64,000 nucleotides of DNA from Triplophysa rosa (taxonomy: Eukaryota; Chordata; Actinopteri; Cypriniformes; Nemacheilidae). Shown one piece after another: positions 53,301 to 61,410 of this stretch. The stretch spans positions 38,293,453-38,357,452 of the forward strand of contig NC_079890.1 in the NCBI RefSeq assembly GCF_024868665.1. Reading direction: 5' to 3'. The notes under the pieces were generated by a model, which saw only the letters and a list, made by a program, of their open reading frames with translations, had not been told where the DNA came from and searched no databases. A program made the position numbers and the translations under genes. The first letter of the stretch is position 1; each line of letters starts with the position of its first letter.

Positions 53301-55644
53301 AAAGTGATTGCGTTTACTTTCCGACTTTGACATTTTCATTTTTGGATTCTTTAAGTTGTTTTCTAGCATGACTGTCCTGCTTTAAGCATGTCTCACTGTA
53401 TGGACAACCTTAGGCAGTATTTCACATTTAGATTTTTGTGTGGCAGCAATTCACAGATGTTGTGGACTTATTTTGCATCGCACCATTAATCTTCATTTTT
53501 TCCCGTGTTAGGTGTATGACTGTGTCGTCATGGTTAAACACCCAGAGAAGATAACTGGAAAGTGGAAAGTTGAAGTGTGTAAAGATGAGAGAGGTTTCAT
53601 CTGCAAGAGGAACACGGGTGAATAGAAAACTCAATACAATCACACTTGATCACACATGAATCTCTCACTACATGAGCACAGTGTTGGATGTGTGAGTGTG
53701 TTTGTGTGTGTCGTAGACTCTCAGCTGGCTGCTCCCGTGACCACAGCAGTGTCACAGAGATTCTTCAGTCTGGGCAACGATTCCTACAAGGTGCAGCAGG
53801 TGAAGATGAGCTGGGATGAAGCCAGAAGAGAGTGTAAAGCCGATGATGCTGATCTTGCTAGTGTGCTGGACTCCATCAGTCAGGCGTACAGCAGCCTCAG
53901 AGTCGACACCATCAGAGAACCTTTGTGGATCGGCCTCAACAGCAACCTGGTACCAAATTCATCTTATCATCTGGATGTATCGGAGGATTTGGATGTATTA
54001 AATCTGTTTGCTCCAGACAGGTGGACGGTATCGCTGGGTGGATAACTGGCTTCTAAGCTACAGTAAATGGGCCGCAGGAGAACCCAGAAACAATTTAGCT
54101 TGTGTTTATATCGACACGGATGGCGACTGGAAAACTGCAGCGTGCAACAACACATATTATTCCCTCTGCAAACGATCCAAAGGTATTTCATTCTACATTC
54201 TACAAATGACAATTAGATTTTCCCCCATTCATTTTTACATAAGGATTTAAAGTAATTCCTATAAGAGTCTTGAAGTAAATGACTCCCAGCATTACACACT
54301 TGTTCTTTAATTTGGAGTTACAGTATATTGTCTATTAAGCATGATTCTTCAAAAATAGTCAAGTAACATTGACCGTGAAAGCTTTATACAGTGTGTTATC
54401 AGTACATTTCTCTATATAGAAAATTAGATTTCGAATACATTTAAACCAGCATTTGTCATAGCGATTGGGCACCAATATATTCAAACTCATCCTGTCAGTT
54501 TATCATATTATTGTTACAATTGTCAATTAAACTCCTCACTTTGCCCCGCAGTTGTTGCCCCCACAGATCCCCCTCAGCTGCCGGGTAACTGCCCCGAATC
54601 AGACTGGATCTCATTCAGAGGACACTGCTATACATTCATGATCTCTCGGAGAGAAAACTGGGATGATGCCACAGTGGAATGCATGAGAATAGGTGAGACA
54701 TTACTTTGTCCTCCCAATTAGATGCTTAAATATCACATGAATCCTATTGTACTGAGTGCTTGAAAAACATGGGACAAGAGTGACATTCATCAAGGCACAG
54801 ACGGCATCAACAGTGAGTTTCCTGCGATTTCAGGTGCATCTTTAGTCAATATTGAGGACCCAATAGAATCAAAGTTTATCCGTCGGAATCTGGAGATCCT
54901 TCAAGATGAAGTCAGCTCAATCTGGATCGGAATGCACCGCAGTCATACGGGTCAGAACTTGTTTTCATTTAAATCAATCAAACACTCAAAATGAGCCGTA
55001 GAAGTGAAACAGGAACAGAATGTGATGTTTGTGTGTCACAGGTGAATGGATGTGGATTGATAGTGCGGTTGTGGATTACACAAACTGGAAACCGCGGATG
55101 CCCAATAACGCCGGTGACTGTGTGGAAGTTCAGTCAATCACTGGAATGTGGAGTAACAACAACTGTAATAATCGCAGAGCTTATATCTGCAAGACCGCTA
55201 AAGGTCCGTCAAACAAACACACAACACTATATACAGAATGCATTCATATTACATCATCTTGTATAAACATCTACATGTGTCTTTCTTTTCCAGTCATACC
55301 ACCAACAGAGAAGCCGTCCGTGTCAGGTGTGTAGAACTACTGTAGATCTAGAAACTTTCTTTCAGCTAATATCTATGAAATCATGCATTTATTGTTGCAT
55401 TGCAGCATTTGCAGAGCGTCACGTAGAAGAGACGTCTCACGGCTCGGCTGGCATCGCTGTAGGGGTCGTGTTGATCATCATCGCTGTCGCAGGTGTTGCC
55501 GGCTTTCTGTTCTTTAAGAGAATTCCCAGACGTGTGATTGGACAGCGTACATTTGACAACAGACTCATAGATGTCTCACAGCGTCTTAGCATTTTTGACA
55601 GTAAGGGACTTGTTGCCAACATTGAACAAAATGAGCACGACTAA
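38276..55644 (+). CDS. mrc1: Macrophage mannose receptor 1-like, copy 2 (complete)
   Basis: Type I membrane endocytic receptor. I read 31 exons: 38276-38348, 39931-40332, 40427-40600, 40678-40833, 45018-45131, 45207-45347, 45429-45611, 48306-48463, 48566-48679, 48795-48910, 49004-49152, 49239-49435, 49522-49637, 49729-49810, 49978-50122, 50209-50247, 50683-50846, 50914-50978, 51125-51225, 51518-51657, 52342-52444, 52737-52909, 53208-53264, 53512-53617, 53717-53949, 54017-54182, 54552-54692, 54834-54950, 55042-55203, 55294-55326, 55406-55644. Total 4359 bases, 1452 residues, close to human MRC1 (1456). Order: signal peptide, ricin-B (about 25-158), FNII (159-216), CTLD1-8 (217-1362), stalk, membrane helix, tail. 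EPN and WND are intact in CTLD4 and CTLD5. The tail has FDNRLI in place of FxNxxY. Two introns use GC donors. Confidence 0.93.
38912..39430. repeat. Dispersed repeat related to 2815-3190, in the first intron
   Basis: GATTTTTAAGGTCCTACTTT to CCGCATGAAATGTAATTTTC, the same family as the copy 1 intron block at 2815-3190 but longer. 39541-39563 is a GAAA microsatellite. 39593-39814 carries CTTTAAAGGCGGGGTAACC and its approximate complement CCCCCGCCTTTAAG, another small inverted-repeat element. Confidence 0.55.
39931..40332 (+). CDS. mrc1: Copy 2 cysteine-rich (ricin-B) domain exon
   Basis: A single exon for the R-type lectin domain that binds sulphated GalNAc/galactose in mammalian MRC1. Begins [19 protein letters not shown], then [51 protein letters not shown] and [12 protein letters not shown]. 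The Trp at 40275-40277 matches the Trp that stacks on the sugar in the mouse structure. Six cysteines are present. Confidence 0.92.
40427..40600 (+). CDS. mrc1: Copy 2 fibronectin type II domain exon
   Basis: Collagen-binding type module in the family: [48 protein letters not shown], with four cysteines and the aromatic core. Phase 1 on both sides; donor GTAAGA. Confidence 0.92.
40678..45347 (+). CDS. mrc1: Copy 2 CTLD1 exons (40678-40833, 45018-45131, 45207-45347)
   Basis: First C-type lectin-like domain: [20 protein letters not shown] with [13 protein letters not shown], then [20 protein letters not shown] with YLNWAPG, then [15 protein letters not shown] with LGYICRKGN. As in mammals there is no EPN/WND calcium site. 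The first intron is 4.2 kb and contains nested mobile elements. Confidence 0.9.
42185..43317 (-). pseudogene. Broken Tc1-like transposase
   Basis: Starts [20 protein letters not shown] with the HTH region [20 protein letters not shown]. The frame breaks near 43135, resumes with [20 protein letters not shown] and [12 protein letters not shown], and is interrupted at about 42590-42680 by extra sequence. It then gives [12 protein letters not shown] and [11 protein letters not shown] up to 42185. Several disablements; not functional. Confidence 0.85.
43338..44274. mobile_element. hAT-type element nested in the Tc1 element
   Basis: Ends TAGGGCTGTAGTCAAGTCC and GTACTACAGCACTG (complement CAGTGCTGTAGTAC). 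The 8-base target duplication GTGACCAG (43330-43337, 44275-44282) is exact. The ends are rich in GAGTCCAAGTC-type repeats. No transposase. Confidence 0.8.
45429..48679 (+). CDS. mrc1: Copy 2 CTLD2 exons (45429-45611, 48306-48463, 48566-48679)
   Basis: Same protein as copy 1 CTLD2; the only base change I saw in the first exon is silent. The intron 45612-48305 is 2.7 kb and unlike that of copy 1. Loop motif EPS, not a sugar site. Confidence 0.9.
45612..48305. other. Intron with a hAT-like end and a palindromic MITE
   Basis: About 46527 begins a hAT-like end (CAGGCATCGTCAACTGGCGG) followed by GC-rich sequence. 47273-47446 is a long palindrome (separate entry). 47500-48300 is AT-rich. No exon seen. 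Confidence 0.5.
47273..47446. mobile_element. Foldback (palindromic) MITE
   Basis: Two arms of about 75 bases: TATGGAAAGCCAGGAGGGTC... and its complement ending ...GACCCTCCTCGCTTTCCATA, with few mismatches and a short loop. The 6-base direct repeat GAGCAG flanks it (47267-47272, 47447-47452). Confidence 0.75.
48795..49435 (+). CDS. mrc1: Copy 2 CTLD3 exons (48795-48910, 49004-49152, 49239-49435)
   Basis: As in copy 1, with two replacements seen (A/T in TFTDAKL; M/T after CKK). Followed by the Thr/Pro linker into CTLD4. After 49446 the sequence diverges sharply from copy 1, marking the end of the homogenised tract. Confidence 0.9.
49522..50122 (+). CDS. mrc1: Copy 2 CTLD4 exons (49522-49637, 49729-49810, 49978-50122)
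   Basis: Main sugar-binding domain: [20 protein letters not shown], then [20 protein letters not shown], then [16 protein letters not shown] (EPN at 50005-50013) and [18 protein letters not shown]. All five calcium/sugar ligand positions of mammalian CTLD4 (E, N, E, N, D) are present. Predicted to bind mannose, fucose or GlcNAc. The first intron here is only 91 bases. Confidence 0.92.
50209..50247 (+). CDS. mrc1: Copy 2 micro-exon: CTLD4-CTLD5 linker
   Basis: 39 bases, [13 protein letters not shown], phase 1 on both sides, between ACAG and GTATTA. Equivalent to 16051-16089 in copy 1. Confidence 0.82.
50305..50542. mobile_element. piggyBac-like MITE with TTAA target sites
   Basis: Arms AGGGGTCATATGGCGCG and CGTGTCATATGACCCCT, flanked by TTAA on both sides (50301-50304, 50543-50546). 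238 bases, no frame. Sits in the intron after the linker micro-exon of copy 2 and is absent from copy 1. Confidence 0.75.
50683..51657 (+). CDS. mrc1: Copy 2 CTLD5 exons (50683-50846, 50914-50978, 51125-51225, 51518-51657)
   Basis: Second sugar-binding domain: [53 protein letters not shown] (EPN at 51171-51179), NNDENC, then [19 protein letters not shown] (WND at 51523-51531). The ligand set is complete. Exon 50914-50978 is followed by GCGAGT, a GC donor; copy 1 has GTGAGT at this site. The last exon also carries the first CTLD6 strand. Confidence 0.9.
51658..52341. other. Intron between CTLD5 and CTLD6, nothing recognised
   Basis: 684 AT-rich bases, against 179 in copy 1. No exon or clear terminal repeats. 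Confidence 0.55.
52342..53617 (+). CDS. mrc1: Copy 2 CTLD6 exons (52342-52444, 52737-52909, 53208-53264, 53512-53617)
   Basis: [83 protein letters not shown]. Exon lengths equal those of copy 1. The second exon ends at a GC donor (GCAAGT at 52910). No EPN/WND site, as in mammals. Confidence 0.86.
53717..54182 (+). CDS. mrc1: Copy 2 CTLD7 exons (53717-53949, 54017-54182)
   Basis: Nearly identical to copy 1 CTLD7, with S in place of P and S in place of L near the start. The acceptor for the second exon is CTCCAG, keeping phase 0. GEPRNN occupies the loop; not a known sugar site. Confidence 0.9.
54552..55203 (+). CDS. mrc1: Copy 2 CTLD8 exons (54552-54692, 54834-54950, 55042-55203)
   Basis: Identical by eye to copy 1 CTLD8 with a constant offset of 28287, introns included. 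Loop PRMPNN; not a known sugar site. Confidence 0.9.
55294..55644 (+). CDS. mrc1: Copy 2 stalk micro-exon and membrane/tail exon (55294-55326, 55406-55644)
   Basis: [11 protein letters not shown] stalk, then the same membrane helix as copy 1, [20 protein letters not shown] and a tail ending [10 protein letters not shown]. The position of the endocytic Tyr is Ile (55567-55569, ATA). The tail is three residues shorter than in copy 1. Sequence identity with copy 1 breaks just inside the membrane, at about 55510. Confidence 0.92.
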   Translation, partial: SYHQQRSRPCQVCRTTVDLETFFQLISMKSCIYCCIAAFAERHVEETSHGSAGIAVGVVLIIIAVAGVAGFLFFKRIPRRVIGQRTFDNRLIDVSQRLSIFDSKGLVANIEQNEHD

Positions 55645-56980
55645 CACATAAAACCTTTCTATTGAATGCCACATCCCAGTATCAGAGGATACGCTTTGTT
55701 TGTTTAAATAGATCTGATAAACCATTGTTTAGTTGTGAATAGAATCACTGTAATGTTAACACGCATGGATAATGAAACATCTGTACTGTTGTTTGTGACT
55801 GAAGGCATGTGAATATAAGCAGAATGATATTCCAGCAATAGAATGGCATTACCTACCATTTGTGTTATCTTAAAAAAGTCCCATTTATGAACATCAGTTA
55901 ACGTGATCTGACACTGCATATTACTTCTACAGCATTTATTCATCTTTGTCAATGTTGCAGTTTTCGGAATAAAAGCACAATAACATCTTATATTTCTCAA
56001 CTGGTTTCAGTGGCTTATAATCTAGGTGGAGTTCTGTCTACGCTAGAAATTTTGCTAGCGGGAAAATTATTAATCATTCGCATGCTTGTCAAGCATTGAT
56101 TTGATGTATGTTCTGTCTTTGTGTGACAGAAAAGTAAATAAACAGAAATTAGAAAGTCATTATCTGGGAAATCTGTATTTGTTGGTGACAACGTGCGCTT
56201 TGTGCCACTGAATCATGTCCTTTTTTATTTATTTTTGATACACACGCTTGTATCAATTACACTTCCTATATACTTTATTTTATGAAACATGTATTTTAGA
56301 GTCTCAGACCTTTCCAACGATATATAGTTTGTCATGATTAGATCAGAATTTTCACAAAAATAACTTAGGTGTCCCGCCGGCGGGTCTGTGGCATGTAAAA
56401 GGTCATAAAAAAATCTAAGCACACTCTTTATAAAAAAGAAACTATTACTCTTCCTACATCAAAGTTTGTCATGATTCGATTAGAAATTACATGCACAATA
56501 TTGAAGCAAACGCAGGTGTCCCGTATACGGGACGGTGACAGCAAATCTCATGGTCTGTTTGGAGAAGCTCTAACCTCATTTGTGTATAAGTGCACGATAC
56601 ATATTGTACCTTACAAATCCCTCAGCGAGAAAACAAAAAGAGAAAACCCATATAGCTGGTAAAACAGAAGAGCCCAGACTCAGCAGTTGAAGGTCCTTCT
56701 CTTTTTACTGACACATCCATCTACATTTACATTGAGTCGTTTAGCAGACACTTTTATCCAAAGCCACTTACAAAATGAGGAACTTGTCAGCATTATAAGT
56801 GCTAAAACTGGGTGACATGCTAACAACATGTTCAGATATGTAAGAAATATAATGTTAAATCATGCAAGCTATATATTTGTCATCTATCTAGCCTTCATAC
56901 TTTTCTCAAACACTATAGTATTTTTTAAACTTCACATATCAAAAACGTATTATCTTAACCATCATGTTCTCTGTGTGTCA
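55645..56980 (+). other. 3' UTR of copy 2 and short intergenic gap to copy 3
   Basis: AATAAA at 55968-55973 is a likely poly(A) signal (a second candidate is near 56138). The 3' UTR start resembles that of copy 1. 56210-56660 is unassigned; no gene. Confidence 0.55.
55968..55973 (+). promoter_or_regulatory. Candidate poly(A) signal of copy 2
   Basis: AATAAA 324 bases after the stop codon. A plausible end of the transcript; not proven. Confidence 0.45.
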
Positions 56981-56984
56981 AAAT

Positions 56985-57179
56985 GAGTTTCACCCTGTTT
57001 CTATAGCGATCCTTCTTGCCCAATCAAAAGAAGAGTTGTTGTTTAGGTGGTTAGACAAGACACCAGTTCGTAAACACCAATGGCCACGTGACAAAACGTT
57101 AAAGTCTGACAAGAGCGCAGAGAAGTCTTCAAACACGCTAGATTCCTTCGTGAGCAGATCTCAAAGTGAACGTTCAGAT
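56985..57179 (+). promoter_or_regulatory. Promoter/5' UTR block of copy 3
   Basis: Shares order and wording with 38100-38275: CACCCTGTTTC, CCAAT (57020-57024), CACGTGAC, AGATTCCTTCGTG, CGTTCAGATATGAAG. Suggests copy 3 may still be transcribed. Confidence 0.5.
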
Positions 57180-57255
57180 ATGAAGCATCTCATGTTCTGC
57201 TGTTTGCTTGTTTTCGTTTGGTTGTTTGTTGTGTTACAGCCGTCCAGTCAAACAG
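57180..57255 (+). CDS. mrc1: Copy 3 signal peptide exon
   Basis: ATG in the same CAGATATGAAG context as copy 2. 25 residues, strongly hydrophobic, ends in phase 1 before GTATGA. Confidence 0.82.
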
Positions 57256-59930
57256 GTATGACACTCATTTATTTGTGTTATTTGTATTTCTGTTCCATGA
57301 GATTCAATCTCAGCTGCAAATCCAATGCTACGGTACCAATTAAGCTACAGTCAGATTTTTTCCATGTACAGTATAATGGAAAAACCTGAAATTTTACAGA
57401 ATTTGACTGTTTTTAGAAAAGACCAGAAAAACAGGGGAAACATGTCATTTTACAGGAAAAACTGTCATTTTATGGTTTATTTCTGGCGCCTCGTCTGTTT
57501 TTTACAGGATTTTTTTGTTACAGTTTATTTTTGAAATACAGTCCAAAAATGTAAAATTACAGAAAAAGACTGCAAATTTACCAGAAAACCATGGAAATGT
57601 CATTTTAAAGGGAAAAAAAATATTTTACGGTTTATTTCTGGTGCCCCAGCTGCCAAAAATGTTCTGTTTTTTACAGATTTTTTTTAAGTATGTAGTGCTC
57701 AATGTGGAAATTACTTAACAATGTGTTATATATTTTTATGTAGACTCCGGCTCTTTTCTGATCTACAACAAGGATCATAACAAATGTGTGAATGTGGTCA
57801 CTGCCAGTGCGGTGCAGACGGCAGCGTGTGACGTCTCTTCTGACGCTCAGCGTTTCCGATGGGTTTCATCTTCAAGAATCATCAGCGTCTCTCTTAAACT
57901 CTGCTTGGGAGCTCAAGACATCAAAGACTGGATGAAGATTATTCTTCTGCCCTGTACAGAACACAGTCCTCTACAGACCTGGGAATGTAAGAACGAGACC
58001 TTGTTTGGATTAAAGAATTACTCATTACACCTGAACTACGGCAATTATCAGGAGCCAAATATGATGCTGTTTAATGGAAGTGGAGATTGTAGTCGCTGGC
58101 AGATTTATGGAAGTGAAGACGATCTGTGTTCTCATGGATATCAAGGTACGAGCAGATCATTCACAATATTAATAGATGCATAGAACATTTGGAAAGTCAA
58201 TATATGTTATGTTAGGATGGTGCTATAGGTTAAACTCAGAAGCAGTGTTTCCCGCAGGATTTTGAGAGACTGTGGCGCTGATGACGTCACACACCAATTA
58301 GCAAATTTGTGAGGTCATCGCGTGCGCTTAGTCTAGTGTTGGCACTCGAAATCTGTTTCGCTTTTACTCTCTGATCCATCACATTATATTGTATTTTAAC
58401 ACAACTGAGTGCTGTTTTCACATATTATCTGTTCTGTTGTCAGAAATAAAAACGAGTTTAAAATAGTGACTGAACACGACCCAATAATACCTCATGTTTA
58501 ATCCAACCAGCTGTTACTTTTACTGCTGCTAAAATCCTGATTTATAAACGCGACATCGTCTGACAAAATCACCATACATTTACATTGAAGAGCGGATATA
58601 TGAGGTGATTTTGGTTGTATTACTTGTCTGTCTCATGCAGCGCTGCTGTTGCTCTTCTCATCAGTGTTGTGTTATGGGCGCTTTTGTATTTTAAATGCGA
58701 GTGATAGTTTTAGATCACATGTAGCGGAGACAGTTCGGCGCAAATTCAGAAATATGGGAGAATACACTGTTGCTGCGGACCGCCATAGTCTAATTAATGA
58801 ATGGGAAACACTGTCAGAAGGCTCATTCTTTTTCTGGAGATTAAAATACTTGATGAAGAAATCCTAAATATTATTTGTCAGGAATAAATATTTACATATG
58901 TTTTCTTGGGTCAAAATATATACAAATGTATAGTAATGCAATGTAAGTCGCTTTGGATAAAACCGTCTGCCCAATGCATAAATGTAAAAGGTTTTTCACC
59001 TAAAATTTACAGCCAAATTACAAGTGGTGAACAATGACTGTATAAAGATGACAGCAACATTTCACCGAGATTAACAGGTAGACCTGTTAGTAGAATTTAG
59101 CAATCACTTTAGTCTTTCACACATTCTTTGAATACTACAACAAGCATCACCTGTATGCAAATGGACCTTGATTTGGAGGAGTGAAGCACATGGAGTCACA
59201 TTGAGATCCTCCTGTCTCTGAGTGGATCAGAGAGCTTTAGAAATGTAGATTCCAAAATACAAGTTAAGAATCTAAAAGTTGGCAATCTAAAAAAATAAGA
59301 TATCTGTAATTCTCCTTGAGTTACAGGCATGGAAGCTCAAAAAAAGAAAACAAAAGTGCATTTTCTAGTAGAATTTTCAGCAATTTCATCTGTGTGTACA
59401 AAAACAAAATGATGCTGTTATCTTTAGAAGTCATTTTTATCCCCTTAAATTTGGCTCTTATGTTTTTTAACTACTTCTTAACTACTATGAATTCATTACA
59501 TTTAATATTTAGGCTTTCTTTAGTTCTGTATTTCTTTCTCCAGAAATAGATCAATCAAAATTAATATTATGAGCTGGGCAAGTTCCCAAAATTCGGTTGA
59601 TTTGACACAAATGACTCAACTGACTTTGCTTTAGTTAATATCACACAATACTAAAACTGTAAAACGTTCACTGGTTTAGATCATTCTCTACATGAATATT
59701 TTTCTCTCTTTCCTGTAATTCTTGTGTGTTTGTGTCCTGTAGAGATTTATACTCTCGGCGGGAATTCTTTTGGAAAACCATGTCAGTTCCCCTTTAAGTT
59801 TGGTGACAAGTGGTACACCGAGTGTATCGTGGAGGGAAGATCAGACCGTCTACTGTGGTGTTCAACTGAGAAAGATTATGACACGGACAAGAAATGGGGC
59901 TTCTGCACCTTCTATGTATGTTTGAAATAG
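57180..59930 (+). CDS. mrc1: Mannose receptor-like copy 3: signal peptide, ricin-B and FNII only
   Basis: Exons 57180-57255 (MKHLMFCCLLVFVWLFVVLQ, PSSQT), 57744-58145 (ricin-B) and from 59743 (FNII). If the FNII exon is read through, the frame stops at 59928-59930 (WGFCTFYVCLK), giving a secreted protein of about 221 residues. The donor used by copy 2 at this point is lost (TGTATGT in place of GGTAAGA); a GTATGT one base earlier would change the phase. I find no CTLD exon between 59931 and 61410. A Cys (58088-58090) replaces the sugar-stacking Trp of the ricin-B domain. Either a truncated pseudogene or a short soluble product. Confidence 0.75.
57256..57743. other. First intron of copy 3
   Basis: 488 bases with repeated TTTTACAG and AGAAAA phrases (57380-57690), a low-complexity or MITE-like stretch. 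The acceptor TTTTATGTAG is at 57734-57743. Confidence 0.5.
57744..58145 (+). CDS. mrc1: Copy 3 ricin-B domain exon
   Basis: Same length as copy 2 (402 bases). Almost identical for the first about 270 bases; about a dozen differences fall in the next 110. GSGDCSRW replaces GSGDWSRW, and GNYQEP replaces GNREEP, in the part that forms the sulphated-sugar pocket in mouse MRC1. The new Cys is a seventh, presumably unpaired. Confidence 0.85.
58243..58813. mobile_element. hAT-type element (CAGTGTTTCCC ends)
   Basis: Ends CAGTGTTTCCCGCAGG and ATGGGAAACACTG are complementary. Flanks CTCAGAAG and (G)TCAGAAG agree in 7 of 8 bases. 571 bases, no transposase. In the intron before the FNII exon of copy 3. 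Confidence 0.7.
58814..59742. other. Rest of the copy 3 second intron
   Basis: AT-rich, no exon or clear element seen. The acceptor TGTCCTGTAG is at 59733-59742. Confidence 0.5.
59743..59930 (+). CDS. mrc1: Copy 3 fibronectin type II exon, probable terminal exon
   Basis: [47 protein letters not shown] with four cysteines, so the fold is intact. Copy 2's downstream donor is altered; the frame reads on to a stop at 59928-59930. An AATAAA at about 60367 could serve as a poly(A) signal. Confidence 0.75.
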
Positions 59931-61410
59931 ACTTTAACTGCTGTATGTCTGCCTTTCTCTCAGTGTTTTCATTCTTGAATCCTTTTTGAAAGAACCAAAC
60001 CGGTGCGGTAACATGATTTCTTTGTTTACGATTGAGTCATCAGGGACTATGGGCAGGACCGTGCACTCCGTGCTCACTACTGCGCAGACTCGGGCTCCGC
60101 TGACGATTCTTTCTGCGCATGCCCAGGCTCCAAACTGACGTTTTTTTAACACCTCAGCGTCGGTCGGACATTCTACAATCAGTTTTCTACAATTTAAGGA
60201 AGCAATGTCACGCCGTCCATCTTATAAACAGTCTATGGAACGCGAGTATTGTATTGTGAAAACTCTTTCCTCTAATGAGCATTTGTTTTGAACTGTAGAC
60301 ATGTTTTAAGACATGCTAACATCTAAAATTCTGTTAGTAAAGATGTGTTTGAGTTGACGTGTCTGAAATAAAGTCCTTTACTCACCTATAGACCACCTAG
60401 CAAAATGTAAACTGAAACACTTCTGGACTATCTTTTAAATCGTCCACATATAATTAAATCTTAAAGCTACTCGTTTAACGCTTTATTTGGTTATAAATGT
60501 TCTGTTGGTGTTTTTTTTGTTGTTGTTCAAACTGTCTTGCAGTGTTTAAAAACTGAAACAGAAAGTTCTTCTGGTCCAGGGTTGTTTACCTGTTTTGAAG
60601 TGGTCTATAATGGATGTTTTGTGGTGAATGTTTTCTTCCCTTTACTCAAGCACCCGCCTTGCTTTTTTAAAGCCGATGTTGCCATGGCAATAAGCAACGA
60701 GAACGAACGAAGCAGTGCTGAAAAAACACTTTTTGGTATAGCCTAGTTAGTATTAAAATCACTAAACTTGTTCGATAGCAAGTTTGTGAAGGTTGGAGTA
60801 TAGGTGAAGGTCTGTATCTAGCCTTCCTCAATGGGGTGTCGGTTAGAACACAATGAATCCGATCAGATGGGGGTTTATTTGACAAATTGAGCAGTACACA
60901 ACACAGCAGTACACAAGCTAATTGTATAAATCTCGGTGTGGTGTTTGTGTATTAACGCGCACAGTCCCGCTATCACCCTCTGCTGAGTCACTCTTACGGC
61001 CGATGAAGACTGACGTAATCCGCGCATGCGCACAGGACTCTAGACAAAACTAGTAGATTCCTAGTAAACTATACTTCAAAGTGTACTTTCATGAACTAAA
61101 AAGTTCCGTTTTTTTGTGAAAAACATAGTTGTGGTTTTGTAAGGGTGTTGAAGTGCTTGTAATTCATGACTCTGCACTCTTTTCACACATCATTAAACAA
61201 AGACACACATTTGTTTTGTCTTCCATTTAAGTAAAGAGGTGTTTTGCTTTAAACTCATTTGTTAAGTATGATTTTGTGCCGCAGCTCTTGGTATTTGAAT
61301 GTTTCCTGACACTCTTTGAATGTAGTAAAACACACACGCACACAGACACGCATGTCAACGTGTTCAAACAAGGTTTCATGTAGCCGCAGATATCAGTTGA
61401 CATCGTCATT
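59931..61410. other. Intergenic sequence after copy 3
   Basis: No CTLD exon and no other gene seen. About 60180-60240 (complement of the CATAGACTGT...TATAA phrase near 8.8 kb) is a dispersed repeat. 60900-61030 is GC-richer, with CGCGCATGCGCA. Small frames here are not supported. Confidence 0.5.

Noticed and set aside
1..55644. Copy 1 and copy 2 as an assembly duplicate of one gene
   Set aside because: CTLD4-6, the tails and most introns differ clearly, so they are distinct genes. A local assembly error within the identical tracts cannot be excluded.
59931..61410. Remaining CTLD exons for copy 3
   Set aside because: I searched all frames for WIGL, GEPN, WND and C-terminal ICK patterns and found none.
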